DNA of 64,000 nt from Furfurilactobacillus curtus (GCF_045862785.1 NZ_BQXO01000001.1:186001-250000); one strand, 5' to 3'; shown: positions 51,328-60,723, numbered from the stretch's first letter. Numbers and translations are program-made. The notes: generated from the letters alone by a model not told the origin.

Positions 51328-54033
51328 ATGAGTGAACAAATTGAATTATCAAAACAGCCGCGTTTATTATTAATTGATGGCAATAGCGTCGCGTTTCGCG
51401 CTTTTTTTGCGCTCCATCAACAGCTAGATCGCTTTACGAATCACGATGGCTTACATACCAACGCAATCTATGCATTCAAAACGATGCTAGATGTTGTTAT
51501 CAAGGCCGTTCATCCGGATAAGGCCTTGGTTGCTTTTGATGCTGGCAAAACGACTTTTCGTACGGAAAAATTTGGTGACTACAAAGGGGGACGCTCCAAA
51601 ACACCACCGGAATTATCTGAACAAATGCCATATTTGCGAGATTTACTGTCCGCCTATGGAATTAAAAGTTACGAGTTAAGTAATTGGGAGGCGGATGACA
51701 TTATTGGCACCTTAGCTCATGAAGGGGAAGAGGCGGGCTATCAAGTCATTATTGTGACCGGAGACCGCGACCTGACGCAGCTGGCAACCGATCAGACCAC
51801 CGTTGCAATCACTCAAAAAGGGGTCAGCGAGATTGAATATTATACGCCGGCGCACGTTCAGGAAAAGTATGGTCTATCGCCGGAACAGATTATTGATATG
51901 AAAGGTTTGACCGGCGATACTTCCGACAATTATCCAGGCGTGACAAAAGTTGGTGAAAAAACGGCCATCAAATTATTAACGCAATTTGACAGTGTCGAAG
52001 GGGTTTATGACCATTTAGATGAGTTAAAACCAAGTAAAATGAAAGATCATCTCATCGAAGACCATCAACAAGCTGTCCTCAGTAAGGATTTGGCGACAAT
52101 TCGAACGGACGCACCGCTGGCAGTGCATTTGGCTGACTTAGATTATCGCGGCCCCGATTTAGATAAGTTAGTCCCATTCTATCAGTCGATGGATTTTAAT
52201 AACTTTCTCAAACAATTGCGTAATACCAGTCTAGAATTGGATTTTGATCAAGCTGGTATGAATCAAAATCAACTAGTGCCGGTTAAATGGACGGTACTAA
52301 CGGCGCAAAATGTCGATTTGGTAACTCAATTCACAAAGGAAATCAGTTTCATTCTGGAAATGCCGGATGAAAACTATCACCTTAGTGCCTTTTCTGGGTT
52401 TGTCATGACCGACGGACAGCAAACACTGGTCAGTCGAGAAGTCGATTTATTGCAAACAAAACCGGTTAAACAATTATTGGCCAGTGATCAGGTGAAAAAG
52501 AATGTCTTCAACGCTAAAGCGCAATATGTTGGTTTGCACCGCTTAGGTACACCTTTAGACGGGGTCGATTTTGATTTATTACTGGTTTCTTATTTGTTGG
52601 ATACAAATGACAATTCAAACGATTTAGGGAGTTTGGCTCAACAGCATGGATACGATGCTGTTGAATCAGATGAAGTGGTGTACGGCAAAGGAGCAAAGCG
52701 AAGCATTCCCGATGATGATCAACTCTTTTTTGATCATTTAGCTCGTAAAGCTCTGGCAATACAGGAACTTCATGACCGGCTCTTTACTCAGTTAGATGAA
52801 CATGAACAAGCCGATTTATACCGTGACATTGAATTGCCGCTGACCTTTGTCTTAGCTCGGATGGAACTGGCTGGCATTACGGTTGATACAACGCAATTGA
52901 CTGACATGCGCGAGAAGTTTAAGGAACAATTGGGAACGCTTGAACAAACAATCTATAACGAAGCCGGTGAGACGTTTAACATTAATTCCACAAAACAACT
53001 AGGAACAATTTTATTTGAAAAAATGAAATTACCTGTTATTAAGAAAACGAAAACGGGATATTCAACCTCTGTGGATGTGTTAGAGCAACTTGCTAGTCAG
53101 GCACCAATTGTCGAGAATATTTTGAGTTATCGTGGTCTGGCTAAGTTGCAGTCAACATACATTGAAGGGTTGTTAAAGGTTGTTCACAGCCGTGATCACA
53201 AAATCCACACGCGCTACCTGCAAACATTAACTCAGACTGGGCGACTATCATCTGTTGATCCTAATTTACAAAATATTCCCATTCAGACCCAACAAGGTCG
53301 CGAAATTCGTAAGGCCTTTGTTCCTAGCCATCCAGATTGGGAAATCTTTTCATCAGACTATTCTCAAGTAGAGCTTCGAGTCTTGGCACATATTACTGGC
53401 GACCATAATTTGCAGGAAGCATTCGTTGAAGATGAGGACATTCATGCGGCCACGGCTCGACGAATTTTTGGGCTTAGTGCTGAGGACGAGGTGACGCCAC
53501 TGATGCGGCGTCAAGCGAAAGCAACAAATTTTGGGATTGTCTATGGTATCAGTGATTATGGGCTCTCACAAAATTTAGGTATTTCTCGCCCTCAAGCCAA
53601 ACAGTTCATTGACACGTATTTTAGAGAATATCCAGGCGTTAAAAATTATACAGAAGAAATTGTCGCTAAAGCGAAGACTGATGGTTACGTAGAAACTATT
53701 ACGCACCGACGTCGGTATTTACCAGATATTAATTCGAAAAACTTCAATCGACGTTCGTTTGCGGCGCGAACGGCAATGAACACTCCAATCCAAGGTTCAG
53801 CTGCTGACATTATCAAAATTGCAATGATCAAGATGGAGGCGGCCCTAGAACAGGCTGGCTTAAAAGCAACGATGTTGTTACAGATTCACGATGAACTCGT
53901 GTTCGAAGCACCTAAATCAGAAATTGAAACATTAACGCAATTGGTACCAAAAGTGATGGATTCGGCGGTGAAATTGGACATTCCATTAAAGGTTGAAAGT
54001 GCTCATGGCGCCTCATGGTACGAAGCAAAGTGA
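51328..54033 (+). CDS. polA: DNA polymerase I
   Basis: A 901-residue polymerase. The N-terminal 5'-3' exonuclease has LLIDGNSVAFRAF, DYKGGRSKTPPEL, EADDIIGTLA and TGDTSDNYPGV. The middle domain (FILEMPDENYHLSAF) lacks the DxE metal motif of the 3'-5' proofreading exonuclease, as in other Firmicutes. The polymerase has motif A DYSQVELRVLAH, motif B RRQAKATNFGIVYGIS and motif C QIHDELVFE. Weak ribosome binding site (AAAGAGAC). First gene of a replication/repair run. Confidence 0.97.
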   Translation: MSEQIELSKQPRLLLIDGNSVAFRAFFALHQQLDRFTNHDGLHTNAIYAFKTMLDVVIKAVHPDKALVAFDAGKTTFRTEKFGDYKGGRSKTPPELSEQMPYLRDLLSAYGIKSYELSNWEADDIIGTLAHEGEEAGYQVIIVTGDRDLTQLATDQTTVAITQKGVSEIEYYTPAHVQEKYGLSPEQIIDMKGLTGDTSDNYPGVTKVGEKTAIKLLTQFDSVEGVYDHLDELKPSKMKDHLIEDHQQAVLSKDLATIRTDAPLAVHLADLDYRGPDLDKLVPFYQSMDFNNFLKQLRNTSLELDFDQAGMNQNQLVPVKWTVLTAQNVDLVTQFTKEISFILEMPDENYHLSAFSGFVMTDGQQTLVSREVDLLQTKPVKQLLASDQVKKNVFNAKAQYVGLHRLGTPLDGVDFDLLLVSYLLDTNDNSNDLGSLAQQHGYDAVESDEVVYGKGAKRSIPDDDQLFFDHLARKALAIQELHDRLFTQLDEHEQADLYRDIELPLTFVLARMELAGITVDTTQLTDMREKFKEQLGTLEQTIYNEAGETFNINSTKQLGTILFEKMKLPVIKKTKTGYSTSVDVLEQLASQAPIVENILSYRGLAKLQSTYIEGLLKVVHSRDHKIHTRYLQTLTQTGRLSSVDPNLQNIPIQTQQGREIRKAFVPSHPDWEIFSSDYSQVELRVLAHITGDHNLQEAFVEDEDIHAATARRIFGLSAEDEVTPLMRRQAKATNFGIVYGISDYGLSQNLGISRPQAKQFIDTYFREYPGVKNYTEEIVAKAKTDGYVETITHRRRYLPDINSKNFNRRSFAARTAMNTPIQGSAADIIKIAMIKMEAALEQAGLKATMLLQIHDELVFEAPKSEIETLTQLVPKVMDSAVKLDIPLKVESAHGASWYEAK

Positions 54034-54067
54034 TCTTGGCAATTGTTGTTAATTAAGGAGGGTTGAG

Positions 54068-54937
54068 ATGCCTGAATTACCAGAAGTTGAAACGATTCGT
54101 CGAGGCCTAACTAACATGGTCGTTGGACAAATCGTCACTGGCATTGATGTGTTTTATCCAAAAATGATTTTAAACGGTGAAATAGCCTTCAAAAAATTGT
54201 TGATCGGTCGTAAAATTACGGCGATTGATCGACGAGGAAAGTATCTACTATTTCGATTCTCGGGTGGGCTAACGATGGTTTCTCATTTGCGGATGGAAGG
54301 TAAGTTCTTCGGTGCACCGGCAAATACACCGGTGGATAAGCACACCCACGTTATCTTTCACTTTGATCATGGCAATGAGCTATGGTACAACGATACGCGA
54401 AAGTTTGGTCGAATGGTCGTAGTGGATACGGGTCAAGAGAACCAAGTTGGCGGTTTAAAATCGTTGGGTCCGGAACCGACAGCGGACACCTTAACGGTAG
54501 CTTACTTAGTTGATAGAATGGCCAAGAGTCGTAAGGCAATTAAGACATGGCTATTAGATCAAAATAACGTGGCGGGTCTTGGAAATATCTATTGTGATGA
54601 AGTTCTTTGGTTAACAAAAATTCATCCCGAGCAACCTGCTAATACGTTGAGTAAAGAGCAAATTGCTGCGCTTCGTGAGAACATTTTTTTGGAGTTGGAT
54701 CGAGCGATCAAAGCTCATGGCACAACGGTCTTTACGTATAGTGCTCTGGGTCACGCTGGCGAATTTCAGAATCAATTACACGCCTATGGTCACGTAGGAC
54801 AACCGTGTGAACGGTGTGGCGCGACAATGGTTAAAATCAAAGTTGCTGAACGGGGTACCACCTTTTGTCCACAAGAACAAAAGTTATGCTTGCCTGATCA
54901 ACAGGCGGCGGGCAGGCTGAAACGAGGCACTAAATAA
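54068..54937 (+). CDS. mutM: formamidopyrimidine-DNA glycosylase MutM, atypical zinc finger
   Basis: A 289-residue glycosylase/AP lyase that removes 8-oxoguanine. N-terminal PELPEVETIRRGL (catalytic Pro2, Glu3), RRGKYLLF (Lys), and NVAGLGNIYCDEVLW are intact. The C-terminal zinc finger begins CERC (C247, C250) but ends TFCPQEQK, so the fourth ligand is Glu270 instead of Cys (family norm YCPxCQ). The codon is GAA, not a one-base change from TGT or TGC. RBS AAGGAGG; coaE starts directly after the stop. Confidence 0.95.
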   Translation: MPELPEVETIRRGLTNMVVGQIVTGIDVFYPKMILNGEIAFKKLLIGRKITAIDRRGKYLLFRFSGGLTMVSHLRMEGKFFGAPANTPVDKHTHVIFHFDHGNELWYNDTRKFGRMVVVDTGQENQVGGLKSLGPEPTADTLTVAYLVDRMAKSRKAIKTWLLDQNNVAGLGNIYCDEVLWLTKIHPEQPANTLSKEQIAALRENIFLELDRAIKAHGTTVFTYSALGHAGEFQNQLHAYGHVGQPCERCGATMVKIKVAERGTTFCPQEQKLCLPDQQAAGRLKRGTK

Positions 54938-55543
54938 ATGACCGCAATTATTGGACTAACTGGTGGGATTGCGACAGGGAAGTCAACCGTGGCTCGTTTG
55001 TTTGCAGAAGCCGGCTGTTATGTCATTGATGCCGATCAGATTGCCCGACAAGCCGTACGGCCCAAAAGTTCGGGTTTACGGCAAATCGTCAACGAATTTG
55101 GTCTCAAGATACTCACGAACACCGGTGAATTGGATCGTAGTAAGCTTGGCAATCTGGTCTTCAATGATTCAAACCAAATGACGAAATTAAATGCCATTGT
55201 TCAACCGATTATTCGAGATCTAATCAAGCAAGCTGTGGCAAAAGCAAAGCTAGTTCAGCCACGGGCAATTATCCTAGATGCGCCGTTATTGTTGGAACAA
55301 CATTACGAATCGATGGTTGATGTGATTGTAGTCGTTACCGTGCCTGAAAATGTACAAAGAGATCGGTTAATGGTGCGTAATCATTTAAATGGCGCACAAG
55401 CACGCGCTAGGATCGCGAGCCAAATGCCTTTGGCTGACAAGGAGAAACTGGCCGATTTCGTTATTTCCAATACTGGCACCATTGAAGCGACAAAACAGCA
55501 CGTGATAGAATTACTTGATCATTTAAGTGATTTTTCACGTTAA
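54938..55543 (+). CDS. coaE: dephospho-CoA kinase
   Basis: A 201-residue kinase for the last step of CoA synthesis. P-loop GLTGGIATGKSTVARLF at the N-terminus, DADQIARQAV and AIILDAPLLLE are its signature. The ATG abuts the mutM stop (TAAATG), so translation is coupled; GAGG lies inside the mutM 3' end. It shares the substrate dephospho-CoA with CitG (16821). Confidence 0.96.
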   Translation: MTAIIGLTGGIATGKSTVARLFAEAGCYVIDADQIARQAVRPKSSGLRQIVNEFGLKILTNTGELDRSKLGNLVFNDSNQMTKLNAIVQPIIRDLIKQAVAKAKLVQPRAIILDAPLLLEQHYESMVDVIVVVTVPENVQRDRLMVRNHLNGAQARARIASQMPLADKEKLADFVISNTGTIEATKQHVIELLDHLSDFSR

Positions 55544-55600
55544 CTTGGTCGACTTATCACAATCAGGAAGTGGCAATGAAATAAAGGAGTTTTATAAATT

Positions 55601-56077
55601 ATGCAGTGTCCACGCTGTCATCATCAGGAAACACGCGTTGTCGATAGTCGACCGACCGCTGAAGGTCAGGCGATTCGGCGACGGCGAGAATGTGAAAAGT
55701 GCGGTTTTCGCTTTACAACATTTGAACGCACTGAAGTTGCACCTTTACTTGTGATTAAAAAGGATGGGACGCGCGAAGAGTTTAATCGAGATAAGATCCT
55801 TCGCGGGATTATTCGCTCAGCAGAAAAACGTCCAGTTACCATGGAACAGATGAATCGGGTCGTGGAGAATGTGGACGCGCAAGTTCGGTCATTAGGAGAA
55901 AATGAAATTTCAAGTCAATTGATTGGCGAATATGTCATGAATGATCTGGCAGATGTGGACGAAATTGCCTACATCCGATTTGCTAGTGTCTATCGCCAGT
56001 TTAAAGACATGGGTGTCTTTTTGGATGAATTAAAAGAAATGGTTGACCGGGATAAAAAAAGAGACGCCAATCATTAA
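55601..56077 (+). CDS. nrdR: transcriptional repressor NrdR
   Basis: A 158-residue regulator of ribonucleotide reductase genes. The N-terminal zinc ribbon has CPRCHHQETRVVDSRP and CEKCGFRFTTFER; the ATP-cone follows (VIKKDGTREEFNRDKILRGI). Full length. RBS AAAGGAG. Precedes dnaB as in most Firmicutes. Confidence 0.97.
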   Translation: MQCPRCHHQETRVVDSRPTAEGQAIRRRRECEKCGFRFTTFERTEVAPLLVIKKDGTREEFNRDKILRGIIRSAEKRPVTMEQMNRVVENVDAQVRSLGENEISSQLIGEYVMNDLADVDEIAYIRFASVYRQFKDMGVFLDELKEMVDRDKKRDANH

Positions 56078-56104
56078 TTAGGTGATGGAAAGGAGTTGCA
56101 AACG

Positions 56105-57469
56105 ATGGCCGATACTTTGCCAACTTTAACACCGCGCGCAGGTTTCATCGTCATCAACCCCAGTCGCGCTCAACTAACAACCAATGTCTGGCAACGCTTG
56201 TATCAACCGATATTGGGTAATAATGCTTTTGGCCTATACAACGCTTTGCAAACTTTCATCAGTGAGCAACCACAACTATCCAATCGTCGTGTTCACAGTC
56301 AGTTATTAAGTTGGACTGACTTAGACTTGCCACATTTCCAGGCGAGCCGCCAACGCCTCGAAGCGTTAGGACTGTTAAATTCTTACTATCAGCAAGATGC
56401 ATTGGGGGATTTGTATATCTATGAATTGCATCAACCATTAGATGCGCAGACCTTTTTTCGCGATGATTTATTGAGCGTGTTGTTGTTTCAATATGTCGGG
56501 CAAGCGCGGTACACTGAGCTTATTGACTACTTTAATGCCAGTCACCTTGATTTAGGCCACTTCAAAAATATTTCCGCGGACTTTTTGAGTGTTTATCACG
56601 TTGGTGAGCAGCAATTGGCGCAGCGTCCAGCTCAATCGGTTGATTCGACCCAATCTGTTCAACAACCGCGAGCGGATGAGGCGGCTTCACTGGATTTTCA
56701 TTTATTAGGCGAGTATCTAAAACGAGAATCGGTTGACCTCACAAGTGTCGATTCTGCGCAAGATTTACTTCAAGCTGAAGCACTACTCTACGGGTTAAAC
56801 GAGCGTGAATTGGCGAACCTAGTTGTGAAGGCGACCAGTGTGACCACAAACAGATTTGATCCCGACCGTTTTAGGGCCATGGTGGTCGATCAGTTTCAGC
56901 AACAGCGCACACAGATAGCATCGGTACCCTCGTCAGCCTCGTCTCAAACAGATGCTCAAGTAGCGCCAGTGCGCCCACAAGGAACTGATGAACTGCATGC
57001 AATATTAGCGGCGGTTAAGGCTTATGCTCCTGCTGATTTTCTGGCGGTCTTAAAACAAGAAAAGAATCAATATGTGACGAGCGGTGAGCAGCGCGTTTTG
57101 AGTACCTTTATGCAACGTCAGTTATTTGCCCCCAGCGTCGTGAATATGTTGATCTATTACTTAATTGCTGATCGTGATCAGAATGTGTTGTATCAAAATA
57201 GTGTTGATCGCGTGGCAAATGATTGGGCGAAAGCCAAGGTTCAGACGCCCGAACAAGCGGTTAAACACATGCAGGCGTTTGCTCAAGCGCAGGCGACCCG
57301 TCAGCAGAATCGGTCTGGGAACCGACCAACTAAATCCCGGGAACAATTGCCCGATTGGAACCAAACGGCTAGTTCATCTGCCAACAGTGATGGCAAGGCG
57401 GCTGATGAAATCGCTCAATTGCGGCAACGTTTATCCAAGGCTAAAGAAAGTCAGGAGGATCGGTCATAA
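56105..57469 (+). CDS. dnaB: replication initiation and membrane attachment protein DnaB
   Basis: A 454-residue primosome loader. N-terminal DnaB-I part (GFIVINPSRAQLTTNVWQRLYQPILGNNAFGLYNAL) and a DnaB/DnaD-type C-terminal domain at about 310-390 (PSVVNMLIYYLIADRDQNVLYQNSVDRVANDWAKAKVQT). A Gln-rich linker lies between. Start ATG 56105 is 8 nt after GGAG. It overlaps dnaI (TAATG), so they are translationally coupled. Brings DnaI and the DnaC helicase to oriC. Confidence 0.94.
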   Translation: MADTLPTLTPRAGFIVINPSRAQLTTNVWQRLYQPILGNNAFGLYNALQTFISEQPQLSNRRVHSQLLSWTDLDLPHFQASRQRLEALGLLNSYYQQDALGDLYIYELHQPLDAQTFFRDDLLSVLLFQYVGQARYTELIDYFNASHLDLGHFKNISADFLSVYHVGEQQLAQRPAQSVDSTQSVQQPRADEAASLDFHLLGEYLKRESVDLTSVDSAQDLLQAEALLYGLNERELANLVVKATSVTTNRFDPDRFRAMVVDQFQQQRTQIASVPSSASSQTDAQVAPVRPQGTDELHAILAAVKAYAPADFLAVLKQEKNQYVTSGEQRVLSTFMQRQLFAPSVVNMLIYYLIADRDQNVLYQNSVDRVANDWAKAKVQTPEQAVKHMQAFAQAQATRQQNRSGNRPTKSREQLPDWNQTASSSANSDGKAADEIAQLRQRLSKAKESQEDRS

Positions 57470-58404
57470 TGCAAGATTTAGGTAAATCCATGCGCGATTT
57501 ATTAAATCGGCAGAATCTTAATTCGGACTATCAGCAGCTGATCGCCAATGCGGCAAATGATGGCGAAGTCCAGTCCTTTATTCAAACCCATCAAACGGAA
57601 TTAGCTGATGATGCCTTAGAACGCAATGGGTCTAAACTTTATGAGTTTGTCAGTCAACGTGATAAGGTCCGCGCTGGTGCCCAAGTGTTTGCACCGGGTT
57701 ATGAACCTCAGTTGGTTGTCAGCGATCATTACATTGAAGTTACCTATGTCCCAACGGAGGCGACGCTGTTAGCGCAAAAGCGCACCTTATTGAAGAAGCG
57801 TGTGCATGCGGTTTCCATGCCCAAGATGATCGAACAAGCTTCCTTTAGTGACTATGATGTGGTTGGCGAAGAACAGCAACGCAGTGATGCTTTGCGTCAA
57901 GCAATGCAATTTGTTGCTGATTACTCGCAAAAGCCACGTGTTTTTCATCAGGGATTGTATTTTTATGGAAATTTTGGCGTGGGGAAAACCTATTTGCTGG
58001 GAGCCATTGCCAATGAATTAGCTACTTTGGGTTATCAAAGTACTTTAATGCACTTTCCAAGCTTTGCTGTTGAAATGAAACGATCGATTGGAGAGAACTC
58101 GGTGGCCAAAAAGGTGGATGCGATCAAGCAAGCACCGATTCTAATGATTGACGATATTGGGGCGGACTCAATGAGCTCTTGGGTGCGAGATGAAGTCCTT
58201 GGTGTTATTCTGGAATACCGGATGCAAGAAGAATTGCCAACATTCTTTACCTCTAATTTCTCAATGCAATTATTAGCGGACCAGCATCTTTCCATTAATC
58301 AACGTGGAGAGACTGAGACGGTCAAGGCGGACCGACTAATGCAGCGTATTCGCTTCTTAAGCCATGAAGTCTTAGTTGCTGGACCTAACCGGCGACCACA
58401 GTAA
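57469..58404 (+). CDS. dnaI: primosomal helicase loader DnaI
   Basis: A 311-residue AAA+ protein. The N-terminal helicase-binding region precedes Walker A GNFGVGKTYLLGA and Walker B ILMIDDIGADSMSSWVRDEVLG; TFFTSNFSMQLL is sensor 1. It loads the replicative helicase with DnaB. Last gene of this run; thrS, the usual next gene in lactobacilli, is replaced here by a purine permease. Confidence 0.95.
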   Translation: MQDLGKSMRDLLNRQNLNSDYQQLIANAANDGEVQSFIQTHQTELADDALERNGSKLYEFVSQRDKVRAGAQVFAPGYEPQLVVSDHYIEVTYVPTEATLLAQKRTLLKKRVHAVSMPKMIEQASFSDYDVVGEEQQRSDALRQAMQFVADYSQKPRVFHQGLYFYGNFGVGKTYLLGAIANELATLGYQSTLMHFPSFAVEMKRSIGENSVAKKVDAIKQAPILMIDDIGADSMSSWVRDEVLGVILEYRMQEELPTFFTSNFSMQLLADQHLSINQRGETETVKADRLMQRIRFLSHEVLVAGPNRRPQ

Positions 58405-58419
58405 AAGAATATTTTAATG

Positions 58420-58462
58420 AGAAAAGCGATCGTTGTGTATCATAATCAGCGGTTGCTTTTCT
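58420..58462 (+). terminator. terminator after dnaI
   Basis: AGAAAAGC (58420-58427) with GCTTTTCT (58455-58462), 27-nt loop that can pair further. Confidence 0.65.
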
Positions 58463-58549
58463 GTTTGTTTGGAAATTTCCGTGATTTAGAGGAACAAAAT
58501 CATAAAAGTTCATAAACTGCCAAATTATTTCAAAAAAGCGACAAGGTTG

Positions 58550-58641
58550 TTCGTGTTTTGCAAAAACAGGTTCGTGTTTTACTTTAAAAATAAGAAGTAG
58601 TATGATTTATCTCGTGGTTTCATAAAACATATCCGAACATT
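58550..58641 (+). promoter_or_regulatory. three PurBox-like PurR sites upstream of purine permease
   Basis: Two direct copies of TTCGTGTTTT (58550-58559, 58571-58580; the reverse reads AAAACACGAA) lie 21 bp apart. ATCCGAACATT (58631-58641) is a third. They resemble the PurR consensus with central CGAAC, as in Bacillus and Lactococcus purine genes. Confidence 0.65.
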
Positions 58642-58664
58642 GAGGAGGATCAATGTTTGAATAA
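58636..58664 (+). other. hairpin-embedded ribosome binding site with three-codon ORF
   Basis: AACATTGA (58636-58643) and TCAATGTT (58650-58657) enclose GGAGGA in a 6-nt loop. ATG TTT GAA TAA (58653-58664) follows 5 nt after it, making a possible minimal leader ORF 18 nt before the permease gene. Confidence 0.45.
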
Positions 58665-58681
58665 TTCAGAGGAGTGCTATT

Positions 58682-59998
58682 GTGAGCGAAAAGCTGAATC
58701 ATTACTTTATGATTGATGAGTTGCATACGACCGTTCGTCGAGAGATCTTGGCTGGATTTACAACTTTTATTTCGATGGCCTATATTTTGTTTGTTAATCC
58801 CAGTGTGCTGGGCGCCGCCGGTGTTGATAAGGGCGCGGTGTTCACAGCAACGGCATTAGCCAGTGCGATTGGCTGTATGTTGATGGGGGTGTTGGCGCGG
58901 TATCCCATCGCGACTGCACCGGCATTAGGAATTAACGCCTTCTTTGCTTACTCTGTCGTGATTGGGATGAAGATTCCATGGCAGACGGCGATGGCGGGAG
59001 TGTTCGTTGCTTCACTGATTTTCTTAGTCATTACAATTTTTAAACTACGGGAAATGATTATCAACGCAATCCCATCGGATCTCAAATATGCCATCTCTAG
59101 TGGGATTGGATTGTTTATCGCGTTTATTGGTTTACATGATGGCGGTTTGATCGTTGCAAATAAGGACACGGTGGTCGGCTTAGGATCTTTCTCAACCGCG
59201 ACGACGTGGTTGACAATCTTTGGCCTTATTTTAACGGCTATCTTGATGGTTATGCGGGTACCAGGCGGAATCTTCATTGGGATGGTCGCCACCTCTATCG
59301 TCGGTTTAGTAACGAAATTGATTCCACTGCCAGAGCATTTACTCGCTGGCGCACCGAGTTTGGCGCCAACCTTTGGTGTTGGTGTGCGTCATATGGGCGA
59401 TATTAATTCTCTGCAGATGTGGGTTGTTGTTTTGACCTTCCTATTAGTCACATTTTTTGATACAGCGGGAACTTTGGTTGGTCTAGCGCAGCAGGCTGGC
59501 TTCATGAAGAACAACCAAATGCCCCGTGTTGGTAAGGCGTTGATGTCAGACTCTACTGCGATGTTGGCCGGTTCAGTATTGGGGACGTCACCAGTTGGGG
59601 CTTATGTCGAATCATCAGCGGGGATTGCGGTCGGTGGTCGTACTGGATTGACCGCAATTACGACTGGCGTCTTGTTTGTGCTTGGTATGTTCTTCTCACC
59701 GCTACTTACTGTTGTTACTAGTCAGGTGACTGCACCGGCCTTGATTATCGTCGGTGTTTTGATGGCCCAATCCTTGGCCCATATTAACTGGACTAAAATG
59801 GAAATTGCGATTCCATCCTTTTTAATTGTGTTAGGGATGCCGTTAACTTACAGTATCTCTGATGGTCTGGCCTTAGGTGTGATTACGTATCCAATTACAA
59901 TGATTGCAGCCAAACGTGGCCGGGAAGTTCATCCGTTAATGTATGCCTTGTTTTTCGTCTTTATTGGCTTTATGGCGATTTTAAATGTAGGTAAATAA
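58682..59998 (+). CDS. NCS2 (AzgA-type) purine permease, PbuG-like
   Basis: A 438-residue protein with about 12-13 hydrophobic helices. REILAGFTTFISMAYILFVNP at the N-terminus, ATAPALGINAFFAYSVV and GTSPVGAYVESSAGIAVGGRTGLTAI are AzgA/PbuG signatures for adenine/guanine/hypoxanthine uptake. Start is GTG (58682) with GAGGAG upstream. Regulated probably by PurR (three boxes upstream). Confidence 0.92.
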   Translation: MSEKLNHYFMIDELHTTVRREILAGFTTFISMAYILFVNPSVLGAAGVDKGAVFTATALASAIGCMLMGVLARYPIATAPALGINAFFAYSVVIGMKIPWQTAMAGVFVASLIFLVITIFKLREMIINAIPSDLKYAISSGIGLFIAFIGLHDGGLIVANKDTVVGLGSFSTATTWLTIFGLILTAILMVMRVPGGIFIGMVATSIVGLVTKLIPLPEHLLAGAPSLAPTFGVGVRHMGDINSLQMWVVVLTFLLVTFFDTAGTLVGLAQQAGFMKNNQMPRVGKALMSDSTAMLAGSVLGTSPVGAYVESSAGIAVGGRTGLTAITTGVLFVLGMFFSPLLTVVTSQVTAPALIIVGVLMAQSLAHINWTKMEIAIPSFLIVLGMPLTYSISDGLALGVITYPITMIAAKRGREVHPLMYALFFVFIGFMAILNVGK

Positions 59999-60000
59999 GA

Positions 60001-60087
60001 AATGACCAGCCCGTATGAATTTCCCTACAATCGTTAGATTTTGTCTAACAATTGTAGGGCACTTCAACGATGGGTTGGTCATTTTTT
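60001..60087 (+). terminator. nested double-hairpin terminator after the purine permease
   Basis: Outer stem AATGACCAGCCC (60001-60012) with GGGTTGGTCATT (60072-60083) and T-run. An inner near-perfect 16-bp hairpin (60023-60038 with 60044-60059, one mismatch) sits in its loop. Confidence 0.8.
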
Positions 60088-60117
60088 AGAAGGGTATTAA
60101 AGATCCGTGAAGATATT

Positions 60118-60723
60118 TTAATTGGATTCAAACAATGAGTCCGCGTCTTTGGGAGTATTAACGGCGTTGATTAAAATTTGCACAGTGATGACTGCCATTT
60201 GTAGGGCTGGTAAGAAAATGATTGATAGGATCATCGCTATTACTAGAATCAGCCAAGAATACCAGTGGATCGTGAGTTGATGAACCGTCGTATTTTTGAT
60301 GTTAAGCGCAACATCTTGATGACCATGGCGATAATTTTCGGAAACAATCGTTCGACTTAAGATGGAATATGACAGGAACCAGAGCAAATAGACGAGACTG
60401 TAAAAAGTTTCCGGACCTCTAGCATTAATGCCTTTGCCCACCCAAGAAGTCGCGACCGGGATGAACGAGGTGGCAAACAACCAAAAGTTATTTGCCCAAT
60501 AGATGCGTTTTGAAAGGACCTTGGTTTTGCTAAAAATAAAATGATGATTATACCAAGCTGTCCCAATGAACAAATAGCCAATCGCGTAGGAAATTAAATA
60601 GGGAAATTGGGGGGTCAAAGCAGATAGTTGAAGTGAGTTGGGGGTTTTAAATTCCAACACCATAATCGTCAAAATAATGGCGATCACAGCGTCGTTAAAA
60701 GCTTCTACACGGGATTTATTCAT
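60118..60723 (-). CDS. second TMEM175 / DUF1211 family membrane protein
   Basis: A 201-residue protein homologous in layout to 3048-3599. It has RVEAFNDAVIAIILTIMVLEF (RxxxFxDA variant of the motif), AWYNHHFIFSKTK and about six hydrophobic helices. The motif residue after FND is Ala-Val instead of Gly-Val. Start ATG; AGGAAAA is upstream. Putative K+ leak channel. Confidence 0.8.
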   Translation of the reverse strand: MNKSRVEAFNDAVIAIILTIMVLEFKTPNSLQLSALTPQFPYLISYAIGYLFIGTAWYNHHFIFSKTKVLSKRIYWANNFWLFATSFIPVATSWVGKGINARGPETFYSLVYLLWFLSYSILSRTIVSENYRHGHQDVALNIKNTTVHQLTIHWYSWLILVIAMILSIIFLPALQMAVITVQILINAVNTPKDADSLFESN

